From IMG/VR virus record IMGVR_UViG_3300010883_000306, positions 1-28,206 of that record: a stretch of 28,206 nucleotides of DNA. One strand, written 5' to 3'. Below the pieces are notes generated by a model. That model did not search any database and was not told the DNA's origin. It worked only from the letters and a program-made list of their open reading frames with translations. This document shows, one piece after another, positions 6,315 to 12,934 of this stretch. Every line of letters starts with the position of its first letter. Positions within the stretch are counted from its first letter, which is position 1. The translations under genes and the position numbers were made by a program. Origin of the DNA: a virus.

Positions 6315-7184
6315 ATGACGATTTACAATACCACAGTTCACGGAACAGCAAAATTTTACGAGCAGGATGCAATGGTTTTGTCGGTGCCTGATATTTCAAG
6401 TTATGTAGGAATATATCCGTTAGTAAGGAACGGGAAATTAGATATGTCGGGGTTCCCAATAGGGTTTATGGATAATTGCCCTAAAAAGAATGACAACATG
6501 GCAAGTTGCGATGATAACCACCAAACGTTCGAGGCAAAGGTGGAATTACTACGGGGGGCATTGATGCCACCAACCAAATCAGGAAAACGGGCGGGGCAGG
6601 CTAGAGACCCTCAATTTGACAATAATTATTATTGGACTTTTGAAAGGTTTATATTGGTGAGCCAAGAGGTGTTTTCACCTAATACCCCACAAGTAGTCCA
6701 AAAACCCGTTATAGGGGCTACAGTAACGCCCATTAGCTCATTAACTGAGGGTGAATTGGTGACGATTCGTAGAGAGATGGCAACCAATGATAGAACCGCA
6801 ATTATGCAGTCAGCTTCCTATTTTATGAATGAGCCGATTGAGGGAGTTATATTAGGGGCGGAAAAGTTGGCAAACTGGTTAAATGCTAGGACTTGCATTA
6901 GGCATACAAGCAAACAATTCGGAGAGGCTAACCAATCGGAATCACCTGTAGAGGTAGCTCAACCTATTTCAGATAATGTTCCGACTATTAAGAATAGGGA
7001 AGATATGCACAAGGCTATAACCGCAAGCGGGTTTACTGCGGAACAATGTTTACAGGCTTTGGACAAGATGGGGTATGAAAACTCATCCGACTTTTTATCT
7101 AAGAATCCCGATGATTTCGAGGGTATGTTTAACCAAATCAGTGTTGTATTAAATTCGACTCCTAAAGAGGAGGAAATATGGTAG
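6315..7184 (+). CDS. Probable replication protein, possibly single-stranded-DNA-binding
   Basis: The 289-residue product has a beta-rich N-terminal domain (about residues 1-125), a flexible Pro/Gln-containing linker near residue 130 (TPQVVQKPVIGATVTPISS), a helical middle and an acidic C-terminal tail ending PKEEEIW. A short acidic tip with a terminal aromatic residue is the hallmark by which SSB proteins recruit partners, and the gene sits directly before the AAA ATPase gene. I do not see a definite OB-fold signature, so the SSB role is inferred. It overlaps the next gene by seven bases (ATGGTAG). Confidence 0.55.
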   Translation: MTIYNTTVHGTAKFYEQDAMVLSVPDISSYVGIYPLVRNGKLDMSGFPIGFMDNCPKKNDNMASCDDNHQTFEAKVELLRGALMPPTKSGKRAGQARDPQFDNNYYWTFERFILVSQEVFSPNTPQVVQKPVIGATVTPISSLTEGELVTIRREMATNDRTAIMQSASYFMNEPIEGVILGAEKLANWLNARTCIRHTSKQFGEANQSESPVEVAQPISDNVPTIKNREDMHKAITASGFTAEQCLQALDKMGYENSSDFLSKNPDDFEGMFNQISVVLNSTPKEEEIW

Positions 7185-7450
7185 ACCAAGAATTTGAAAA
7201 GGTTTATTGTCTGACTACAGGATGCAACATGCACGACTTCAAAATTAACGCGGGAGGGGTTTGTGCATACGTTGATTATATGTGGATACAGGAACAGAAA
7301 TTAAAAATACTTTCAAGGGTTCCCGAAGTGAAATCCAATGAAATGGGATTTAGACCGATATCTGAAATAATTGAAAATGTAGCGGAGCCAAAGCGATACC
7401 AAAAACCTGATAATACGCCTAATTATGGCGGTGGGGGTGTTCCCTTATGA
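7178..7450 (+). CDS. Small protein coupled to the replication ATPase (90 aa)
   Basis: The start overlaps the preceding stop (ATGGTAG) and the stop overlaps the next start (ATGA), so the gene is translationally coupled on both sides. The product contains three Cys residues in YCLTTGCNMHDFKINAGGVCAYV (residues 10-32), which may form a metal site, and a Gly-rich C-terminus (YGGGGVPL). No domain is recognised. Such small partners beside RepA-like ATPases may be loaders or regulators. Confidence 0.6.
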   Translation: MVDQEFEKVYCLTTGCNMHDFKINAGGVCAYVDYMWIQEQKLKILSRVPEVKSNEMGFRPISEIIENVAEPKRYQKPDNTPNYGGGGVPL

Positions 7451-8694
7451 ATCAGGATATTTTATCAGTTCCGCACATAGAGGACTTTGGAATGGGGTGG
7501 AAATTAACTTGGGATGATGGGGTTGAGATAACAATGGATGGGTTGAATACTGGAAGCGATTTACACGTTGAGGCGGAAATAGTTATACGGGATAATCATC
7601 AGTTGAATTCCCATTTAATGGGACCCGTGCGAACTGGCATCACAAAAACATTTAGGAATATTATCTCAGAGCTTGAAAAAGATGCCCCTGACCGTAATTG
7701 GTCGGGTAGGTTAAAGCAGGCTACATACCATGTTTTATTGAAGCATAGGCAGGGTGAACCCATAATGAAATTAGACGAAATGGATGCACCCGAAAGACCG
7801 CCCGAAAGGATTAGCGGGATTGCATTTGAAGGGATGCCAACGTTGATATTCGGGGATGGTGGAATGGGTAAATCGACCCTTGCTGTTGCCTTATTAACTT
7901 TAGTGCAGGCGGGAAAACCATTGGGAGAAACCTTTGGAGTAGTTCAAGGGAACGTACTGGTTTTAGATTACGAGGCATCTTGGGAAGAAACATGGCGGAG
8001 GAGCAGTGACGTGGTAAGTGCTATGGGATTGGATAGAAGTGCGATGGTTCATTATAGGTTTTGCTCCGCTCCGCTTGCGTCTGAAGTTGAGCATTTAAGG
8101 GCGGAAATTAAGTCTAAAAATATTAGTGTAGTTTTAGTTGATAGTGCGGGACCCGCATGTGGCGGCGAACCCGAAAATGCCAACGCAACCTTGAAATACT
8201 TTACAGCTTTAAGGAGCTTGGGAACAACCTCCAAGCCAGTAACAACAATAACACTTGCTCACATTACAAAGGGCGGAGGCGGCAAGTCGGGACCCTTTGG
8301 GAGTGTTTACTGGACTAACCTCCCACGTAATACATTCGAGTTAAAGAAAGCCCAAAAGCGGAACGAAAATTATATCGACCTAGCCTTGCATCATCGCAAG
8401 ACGAATATTGGAACATTGCGTGACCCTGTAGGCTTGAGAATGACTTGGAATAAAGGAATTACATTAGAAACATTTAATGTGGCAGACCATGCAGTGTTAT
8501 CGGAGGATTTAGGATACGGGGAAAGGGTCGAGAAAATATTGACCGATGACGAGGTTGGAATGACCAGTGAAGAATTAGCTGAGTACTTAAAGACGACAAA
8601 ACTGGATGCCTTAGATATGCAATTAAAAGGTGATTCTAGATTTGAGACGGATAGCCAAAATCGTTGGACACTAAATGAGAAGTTGAGATTTTAA
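7447..8694 (+). CDS. AAA_25 / RepA-like replicative ATPase (predicted helicase)
   Basis: This 415-residue protein has a RecA-fold ATPase core. Walker A is GDGGMGKST (136-144), Walker B is VVLVDSA (228-234), and a TLAHITK segment near 267 corresponds to the sensor/H3 region. The N-terminal 120 residues form a separate domain, and the C-terminal 60 residues (DDEVGMTSEELAEYLKTTKLDAL) look like a winged-helix DNA-binding module. The AAA_25 family (RepA/RAD55-like) drives DNA unwinding or loading at phage and plasmid origins. Its place after an SSB-like gene supports a replication role. Confidence 0.8.
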   Translation: MNQDILSVPHIEDFGMGWKLTWDDGVEITMDGLNTGSDLHVEAEIVIRDNHQLNSHLMGPVRTGITKTFRNIISELEKDAPDRNWSGRLKQATYHVLLKHRQGEPIMKLDEMDAPERPPERISGIAFEGMPTLIFGDGGMGKSTLAVALLTLVQAGKPLGETFGVVQGNVLVLDYEASWEETWRRSSDVVSAMGLDRSAMVHYRFCSAPLASEVEHLRAEIKSKNISVVLVDSAGPACGGEPENANATLKYFTALRSLGTTSKPVTTITLAHITKGGGGKSGPFGSVYWTNLPRNTFELKKAQKRNENYIDLALHHRKTNIGTLRDPVGLRMTWNKGITLETFNVADHAVLSEDLGYGERVEKILTDDEVGMTSEELAEYLKTTKLDALDMQLKGDSRFETDSQNRWTLNEKLRF

Positions 8695-8704
8695 GAAAGG
8701 AAGC

Positions 8705-8737
8705 GGGGTATGGAAGCAAACAAAGAAACCATACCCC
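8705..8737. repeat. Perfect 9-bp inverted repeat downstream of the ATPase gene
   Basis: GGGGTATGG (8705-8713) and CCATACCCC (8729-8737) are perfect reverse complements around a 15-base A-rich loop that contains the AAACAAAG sequence. It follows the ATPase stop by ten bases. No U-tract follows, so it is more likely a 3'-end stabiliser or processing site than an intrinsic terminator. A 19-codon frame (8710-8769) starts inside the left arm; I do not annotate it as a gene. Confidence 0.7.
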
Positions 8738-8809
8738 TAATACCACATATTCCAATAGGTAGGAATTAAACCATTAGAACACATTTAGGGTAATGGAAAG
8801 GAGTTAATA

Positions 8810-9097
8810 ATGCAAGATAAAGAAACGGAAACGGAAATCAGTAAGGTAGGGAAGGGGAATCATGGGTATTATGTCACCCCGAAAATAATATTACATGGTT
8901 TCAATTTATCGGGTCATTCTAGGACAGGGAGAAAGATTCAAAGAATATTAAAGGAAGCGGTTCCCGAAGTTGCTATTAAAATAATTGATACCCCGTTAAT
9001 AAGTAGAGGTGAAGTAATCGAAGATACGGAACAAAATATAGATAAAAAATACCCGCATACTAGGCTTCCGCGTGGTAAATATAATACTAATGGATAA
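8810..9097 (+). CDS. Hypothetical basic protein (95 aa)
   Basis: The ATG follows a strong AAAGGAG site. The product begins with an acidic stretch (QDKETETEIS) and then has a Gly/His/Arg-rich region (HGFNLSGHSRTGRKIQRILKE) that resembles an N-terminal DNA-binding segment. It ends in TRLPRGKYNTNG. I do not recognise a domain. It stands alone between the replication operon and promoter P4. Confidence 0.55.
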   Translation: MQDKETETEISKVGKGNHGYYVTPKIILHGFNLSGHSRTGRKIQRILKEAVPEVAIKIIDTPLISRGEVIEDTEQNIDKKYPHTRLPRGKYNTNG

Positions 9098-9101
9098 ATA
9101 C

Positions 9102-9130
9102 TTGACATACGTTAATAACTAATGTTATGA
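9102..9130 (+). promoter_or_regulatory. Early promoter P4 with palindrome in the spacer
   Basis: TTGACA (9102-9107), the same 17-base spacer as P1 and P2, and TTATGA (9125-9130). The palindrome lies at 9105-9125. Downstream, TTATCCTAAGTTAGAAAAACAGATAAAAACA is shared almost exactly with P5 and leads into the gene at 9174. Confidence 0.7.
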
Positions 9131-9173
9131 TTATCCTAAGTTAGAAAAACAGATAAAAACAAAGGGGAAAATC

Positions 9174-9476
9174 ATGAAGCTACTAACAAAATCCATAGAA
9201 TCTAAGATACCAAAATTACATGAGACTGAGGAAAAGCAAGCATCAGAAATTAGAGTATATGCAAAATATTTCCACCCTAGAAGTAATTGGAATTGGTACG
9301 CAACGGAATACGATGCACAAACAAAAACATTTTTCGGATTTGTTGACGGGGATGATAAAGAGTTGGGGTATTTTTCCCTGACTGAAATGGAAGAAGTGAG
9401 AGTGTGGGGATTAGGAACGGAAAGAGATTTATATTGGAATGATAAAACAACATTAGAGGAGGTAATGAAAGGCTAG
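9174..9476 (+). CDS. DUF2958 family protein (100 aa)
   Basis: The sequence LLTKSIESKIPKLHETEEK, then KYFHPRSNWNWYATEYD (about residues 31-47), FFGFVDGDDKELGYFSL and the GLGTERDLYW motif match the DUF2958 pattern (LxxKxLPxLYxTE...FFxPxxxWTWYxTEFD...FFGxVxGxExELGYFSLxEL...ERDLYW). Members occur on plasmids, integrative elements and phages and have no assigned activity. It follows P4 with a GGGG-type site and is bordered downstream by GNRA hairpin copy 3, forming a self-contained cassette. Confidence 0.85.
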   Translation: MKLLTKSIESKIPKLHETEEKQASEIRVYAKYFHPRSNWNWYATEYDAQTKTFFGFVDGDDKELGYFSLTEMEEVRVWGLGTERDLYWNDKTTLEEVMKG

Positions 9477-9495
9477 AAAGTTAAACAAAAACAAA

Positions 9496-9511
9496 GGGGG
9501 CGAAAGCCCCC
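9496..9511. repeat. GGGGGC-GAAA-GCCCCC hairpin, copy 3
   Basis: Stem and GAAA loop identical to copy 1, preceded by AAAAACAAAG (9487-9496) and followed by ACCAAAAACAAAGATTTTA. It lies between the DUF2958 gene and the gene at 9554. Confidence 0.85.
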
Positions 9512-9553
9512 ACCAAAAACAAAGATTTTAAAGTTAAAGGGAGTACCCAAAAT

Positions 9554-9994
9554 ATGAAGAAGTTTTCAATAATGTATTTAACTGGGAAAAATAACGCAGG
9601 AGATGCTTACACCAATTTCCAATCATCGGTACTATCCGAAGAAACACAGGCAAAGATAATCGAAGAACTAAATGCCCATATTTCGGCACCACGAATGGAA
9701 GATGCTCTTGGATATGAATCACATGATGACGAAATGCCATCGGAAGATGAGCAGGAATTTTACAACATGGAAATGGAGAATCTAAAAAAAATGGATAATT
9801 ATAAAAAAATTCGTGAAGCGTTTAAAATAGTAAGTTGTTTTGCAGATATTCGCATTGGTAATGGGGAGATGGATTCTGTATTAGAAGTACATGATTTGCA
9901 CACTGCTAATACAGTACTACATGCCATACAAATCCTTGAAAGTTTTATTTTAGAAGATTTGGAAGCACTTATGGAGAATCTAAAAAACAAATAA
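9554..9994 (+). CDS. Acidic hypothetical protein (146 aa)
   Basis: The product is strongly acidic in its centre (residues 56-76, HDDEMPSEDEQEF...) and helical elsewhere, with short KKM/KKI basic patches. Small acidic early phage proteins are often DNA mimics or inhibitors of host enzymes, but nothing here identifies a target. The stop and the next start overlap (TAATGG at 9992), so it is translated together with the DNA methyltransferase; an anti-restriction role would fit that pairing and is only a suggestion. Confidence 0.6.
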   Translation: MKKFSIMYLTGKNNAGDAYTNFQSSVLSEETQAKIIEELNAHISAPRMEDALGYESHDDEMPSEDEQEFYNMEMENLKKMDNYKKIREAFKIVSCFADIRIGNGEMDSVLEVHDLHTANTVLHAIQILESFILEDLEALMENLKNK

Positions 9995-10653
9995 TGGTTA
10001 AATGCTTGACAGGAGTAGACCATCAAAAAAATCAATTTATCCTCGGGGACTGCATGGAAGTGATGTTGTCCTATCCTGACAACTATTTCGACTTGGCTAT
10101 TGTAGACCCTCCTTATGGAATATCTATTAACATGAATATGGGAAGACGGAAGGGGGCTGAGAAAGTATTTGTCGATAAAAAATGGGATGAGTCCCCTCCA
10201 TATGAAGAGTACTTTGCTGAACTTTTCAGAGTGAGTAGGAATCAGATTATTTGGGGAGGTAATTATTTTCCATTGCCCCTGACTAAGTCGTGGATATTTT
10301 GGGATAAGGATGTTCCTTTGGGGGTTAGTTTCGCTGATGGGGAATTGGCGTGGACATCATTTGATAAGACTCTTGTAAAAGCAAATCTGCCTTATTCGGG
10401 TTTCCGTGGGCTTGATGATGGGGGGAAAGTTCACCCAACTCAGAAACCAGTCGCGTTGTATAGGTGGTTATTAGAAAATTACGCAACCCGTACAGACAAA
10501 ATAATAGACACACATTTAGGGAGCGGCAGTAGTGCAATAGCGGCTCATTATTATGGGGTGGAGGAATTTGTAGGAATAGAGATAGATGAGGAATATTTTA
10601 ATTTAGCCCAAGACAGATTTATTAAAAGAACAAGGCAATTAAAGCTGTTTTAA
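9994..10653 (+). CDS. DNA adenine methyltransferase (beta-class type, orphan)
   Basis: The 219-residue product has motif IV IVDPPYG (36-42) before motif I DTHLGSGSSAIAAH (172-185), with HPTQKP (147-152, motif X-like) in between. This order defines beta-class amino-methyltransferases, and DPPY favours N6-adenine over N4-cytosine. VEEFVGIEIDEEYF (189-202) supplies the SAM-binding acidic residue. The target-recognition part lies between motifs IV and X. No restriction endonuclease gene is adjacent, so it is an orphan enzyme, probably used to evade host restriction or to mark phage DNA. It is coupled to the acidic protein gene upstream. Confidence 0.88.
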   Translation: MVKCLTGVDHQKNQFILGDCMEVMLSYPDNYFDLAIVDPPYGISINMNMGRRKGAEKVFVDKKWDESPPYEEYFAELFRVSRNQIIWGGNYFPLPLTKSWIFWDKDVPLGVSFADGELAWTSFDKTLVKANLPYSGFRGLDDGGKVHPTQKPVALYRWLLENYATRTDKIIDTHLGSGSSAIAAHYYGVEEFVGIEIDEEYFNLAQDRFIKRTRQLKLF

Positions 10654-10672
10654 TGATTGCTCTATTTCCCTA

Positions 10673-10701
10673 TTGACATATGTAAACCATTATTATAATA
10701 T
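10673..10701 (+). promoter_or_regulatory. Early promoter P5
   Basis: TTGACA (10673-10678), 17 bases, TAATAT (10696-10701); an overlapping TATAAT sits at 10694. The spacer does not contain the P1-type palindrome, but the downstream leader is shared with P4. It drives the small genes from 10744 onward. Confidence 0.7.
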
Positions 10702-10743
10702 TATCCTAAGTTAGAAAAACAGATAAAAACAGAGGGGTTTAAC

Positions 10744-10911
10744 ATGATTAAAGGCAATAAATTTTACTACAGCAAGGAAACATTATTCATGGCACTAGCG
10801 GCAAGTATGAATTTCGAGCTTAACGAAGTCGAAATCCTTGAACAGGCATTAGAGGTAGGATTTGTTACGGAAGTAGGGGAAAACAAATACGAAGAAAACG
10901 ACAATTATTAA
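10744..10911 (+). CDS. Small hypothetical protein (55 aa)
   Basis: The ATG follows an AGAGGGG site in the P5 leader. The product (MIKGNKFYYSKETLF...) is helical with an acidic C-terminus (EENDNY). Residues 11-40 (KETLFMALAASMNFELNEVEILEQALEVGF) could form a small helical domain of the Arc/ribbon or HTH size, but no signature is definite. It is the first gene of the P5 unit and lies 22 bases before the next start. Confidence 0.6.
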   Translation: MIKGNKFYYSKETLFMALAASMNFELNEVEILEQALEVGFVTEVGENKYEENDNY

Positions 10912-10933
10912 TCGCAGATTTCGGGAGTAAATA

Positions 10934-11125
10934 ATGGAGAAAGAATTTTTAATATGGATGAAAGGGTTTTTAAAAGAATCACTGGAATCATGGGATGGGC
11001 TAGATGATGATTTTACAGAGGGCAAGAAAGCATTGGCAGGTAAGGTAGTTAGGAAGATTGAATTATGTACTGAGTACATAGACAAAGAAACCATGATTGA
11101 ACTGAATAAAAGAGCGGGTTATTAA
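10934..11125 (+). CDS. Small acidic hypothetical protein (63 aa)
   Basis: The ATG follows GGGAG. The protein is acidic and helical (FLKESLESWDGLDDDF, VVRKIELCTEYIDKETMIE) with no domain I recognise. It is bordered downstream by GNRA hairpin copy 4, eight bases after its stop. Its frame, SD and position within the cassette pattern support it as a real gene. Confidence 0.6.
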   Translation: MEKEFLIWMKGFLKESLESWDGLDDDFTEGKKALAGKVVRKIELCTEYIDKETMIELNKRAGY

Positions 11126-11132
11126 AAACAAA

Positions 11133-11148
11133 GGGGGCGAAAGCCCCC
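11133..11148. repeat. GGGGGC-GAAA-GCCCCC hairpin, copy 4
   Basis: Identical to copies 1 and 3, flanked by AAAAACAAAG and ACAAAAAACAAAGATTTTAGGAG. The downstream flank supplies the ribosome binding site of the gene at 11178. Confidence 0.85.
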
Positions 11149-11177
11149 ACAAAAAACAAAGATTTTAGGAGTAGACA

Positions 11178-11432
11178 ATGATAGAACTTACTAGTGGGGA
11201 AATGAAAACTGAGGCAACAGCAAAGAAAGCGGCTGTTGGGTACAGTAAAAAACATCCAAACCATTATGTAACTATTTTCTCGTGTTTTGGATTATTGGTA
11301 ATTATTGAGAAAAGTATGAGTGTTCATACCCCCGATGATTCTTACTTTAAATGGTATGTATTGAATGGGAAGGTTAAACCATTTACGAAACGCCAAAAAA
11401 TAACTGCTCAAAATGCGACAAGTTGGATTTAA
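11178..11432 (+). CDS. Hypothetical protein (84 aa)
   Basis: It starts after TTTAGGAG. The product has a helical N-terminal half (TAKKAAVGYSKKHP), a hydrophobic beta segment (YVTIFSCFGLLVIIEKS, about residues 30-46) and a basic C-terminal part (KPFTKRQKI). The hydrophobic run is short, so a beta core is likelier than a membrane helix. No family is recognised. It follows hairpin copy 4. Confidence 0.6.
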   Translation: MIELTSGEMKTEATAKKAAVGYSKKHPNHYVTIFSCFGLLVIIEKSMSVHTPDDSYFKWYVLNGKVKPFTKRQKITAQNATSWI

Positions 11433-11461
11433 GTTAATAGCCCACAATATAGGTAATTAAT

Positions 11462-11477
11462 AAAAACAAGGGGGGGC
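11462..11477 (+). repeat. Decayed remnant of the GNRA hairpin module
   Basis: AAAAACAAGGGGGGGC keeps the leader box and the left arm of the module, but the right GCCCCC arm is absent; GAGTAGGG follows. It lies just before the start codon at 11490. The remnant suggests that the module can be lost by deletion or recombination. Confidence 0.45.
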
Positions 11478-11489
11478 GAGTAGGGTAGC

Positions 11490-11849
11490 ATGGACAGCAT
11501 AGTATATTCTGATTCGGGAAAGGTAGTTGGAAGCATTAACGAGTCAGGTATTTTTACCAAAATAGTAAAAGCAAGCAATATGCTTAGAAGCCCTAAAGCG
11601 TGGTGCTTTGATGTGTCAACTATAGATAACACTAGTCCACCCATTAAAGGGCTAAAAATCATCGTAGAAGACACTAAAACAGAGTATGAGGTGGGTATAA
11701 ATAAGTTCAGAAAACATGCGGGAACATTAGATAGGGGATATGGGAAGCAATATTATCTTACGCTAGAACATTGGTACTCATATACAAGCATGTTATTAGA
11801 GGATGCGACCCCCGAAGATACGGAATTTCAAATTAAAATGGGGCTTTAA
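11490..11849 (+). CDS. Hypothetical protein (119 aa)
   Basis: The ATG follows a GTAGGG site. The product contains SPKAWCFDVSTIDN (about residues 34-47), GLKIIVEDTKTEYEV and a C-terminal LDRGYGKQYYLTLEHW. The GKQ-YYL-LEHW pattern gives me an impression of a conserved phage protein, but I cannot name it. It is soluble, about half beta. It is the last gene of the early block, followed by the second 40-base inverted repeat. Confidence 0.65.
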   Translation: MDSIVYSDSGKVVGSINESGIFTKIVKASNMLRSPKAWCFDVSTIDNTSPPIKGLKIIVEDTKTEYEVGINKFRKHAGTLDRGYGKQYYLTLEHWYSYTSMLLEDATPEDTEFQIKMGL

Positions 11850-11875
11850 TATATATATATACTAATATATTAATA

Positions 11876-11915
11876 TATAAGGGGATTTATACGTAGTAAA
11901 ATAAATTCACTTATA
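11876..11915. repeat. Inverted repeat, copy B (15-base arms, 10-base spacer)
   Basis: TATAAGGGGATTTAT and ATAAATTCACTTATA form an imperfect palindrome with two non-complementary positions, one of which is a G-U pair in RNA. It matches copy A at 2611-2650 in both arms and in spacer length. It sits in the AT-rich gap (11850-11955) between the early block and the RusA-like gene, next to a run of TATATA repeats. Confidence 0.75.
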
Positions 11916-11955
11916 TGGGAATAATATAAAGAATTATCTTAATTATACATAAATT

Positions 11956-12405
11956 ATGCAGAAAGTAAAAACAGACTTAAATAATCATATCGGTGACTTT
12001 GCTCCGATTGGCAAAGTCTCCATTGTAGTTAAAACAGATAGTAGGCTATCCAAAAATGGTCTTAAAAAAACCCATCACAGGAAAGTTGCCCAACTCACGA
12101 AAGAACACAGGGAAACTGCTTATGTATTAGCCCATGAAGCCAAGTTTGAGTTAGGTATGACGCAACCTTTCCCAAAGGCATTTATATACGTTAAAAGTTT
12201 TTGGTGTGGAGTTCGTATGGATTATGACGGATTGGCTTGCTCGGTTGCCCCCGCAATCGATGGAATGGTTGACGCTGGAATATTAGAAGATGATAACCCC
12301 AATATCGTACAGGGGTACTACATGAGCTATGAACGGGTTACTAAAAGAAGCATGGCTTGTGTTCAATTAAGTATCGAGGGGGTAGAGTTAACGTCTTGCT
12401 ACTAA
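11956..12405 (+). CDS. RusA-like Holliday junction resolvase
   Basis: The 149-residue product has the RusA arrangement of acidic residues: MDYDGLACSVAPAIDGMVDAGILEDDNPNIV (from about residue 94), where the D-x-DGL segment and the later EDD supply metal ligands as in RusA's D-x-DNLxK...DD. RusA enzymes are dimeric endonucleases that resolve four-way DNA junctions formed in recombination or replication before packaging. No clear Shine-Dalgarno site precedes the ATG, so the start is uncertain. It stands between inverted repeat B and the modification cassette. Confidence 0.8.
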   Translation: MQKVKTDLNNHIGDFAPIGKVSIVVKTDSRLSKNGLKKTHHRKVAQLTKEHRETAYVLAHEAKFELGMTQPFPKAFIYVKSFWCGVRMDYDGLACSVAPAIDGMVDAGILEDDNPNIVQGYYMSYERVTKRSMACVQLSIEGVELTSCY

Positions 12406-12424
12406 ACAAGTAAAAAGGTATAAT
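12396..12424 (+). promoter_or_regulatory. Possible promoter for the modification cassette
   Basis: TTGCTA (12396-12401), 17 bases and a perfect TATAAT (12419-12424). The -10 box ends six bases before the ATG at 12431, so a transcript starting at the usual distance would be leaderless or nearly so. The -35 box overlaps the end of the RusA-like gene. This promoter type differs from P1-P5. Confidence 0.45.
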
Positions 12425-12430
12425 AACAGT

Positions 12431-12934
12431 ATGATTGAAATAAAAACAAGTGCGTATTGGAATAGAGAAGTTAAGAGCCTAGTTAATGATAATAAAGCGG
12501 TAGCGGTTGGAATTACTAGATACCCCCCTAAGTATGAATTAGGGTACGAATTATCGGGAGTTATAAAAGAATTAGCCCCTACATCAAGGCTGTTGTATTC
12601 TAACTCAGGTCAAGGACAATTTAAAAGATTGTTTTTTGAGGAGTTGAAGGTTAATTGGTCAATGGCAGAGAACAAGCTAATTGATTTGTCGGAAAGGTTT
12701 TCGGGCAAAACAATATTTTTATTATGCTATGAAAATATATTAAAATTGCCAGTTGAGGATAATTGGTGTCATAGGATAATGGTTGCTGATTTTATTAAAT
12801 CTATCCCCGACAGTTCCATGAATTACCAAATCGAGGAGTTACGGTTGAAAACATACACAAACACACTTAAAGAAATTAAGCCGCAAATAGCGGAACAGAA
12901 AACATGTAAAGACATACAATTAGGGCTTTGTTAG
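12431..12934 (+). CDS. DUF488 family protein
   Basis: The 167-residue product carries the DUF488 pattern: GITRYPPKYELGYEL (27-41), KELAPTSRLL (46-55), QFKRLFFEEL near 63-72, and the terminal signature KTIFLLCYEN...NWCHR (93-98, 97-102, 111-115). DUF488 proteins have no established reaction; the conserved Cys of LLCYE and CHR suggest a catalytic or metal site. I have the impression of similar GITxxxPKxxLGYEL proteins in phages encoded near DNA-modification genes. The stop (12932-12934) directly abuts the putative TTG start of the Mom-like fusion, implying coupled translation. A role in preparing or editing the modification is inferred. Confidence 0.8.
   Translation: MIEIKTSAYWNREVKSLVNDNKAVAVGITRYPPKYELGYELSGVIKELAPTSRLLYSNSGQGQFKRLFFEELKVNWSMAENKLIDLSERFSGKTIFLLCYENILKLPVEDNWCHRIMVADFIKSIPDSSMNYQIEELRLKTYTNTLKEIKPQIAEQKTCKDIQLGLC

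Noticed and set aside
8710-8769. 19-codon frame after the ATPase gene as a real gene
   Set aside because: Its start lies within a perfect inverted repeat and it has no protein features; kept only as part of the hairpin observation.
10006-10011. TTGACA inside the methyltransferase start
   Set aside because: No -10-like box at 16-18 bases downstream and no shared leader; chance match within a coding region.
4067-11148. Repeated hairpins as a CRISPR-like array
   Set aside because: Copies are 1 to 4 kb apart with genes between them, no regular spacers and no cas genes.
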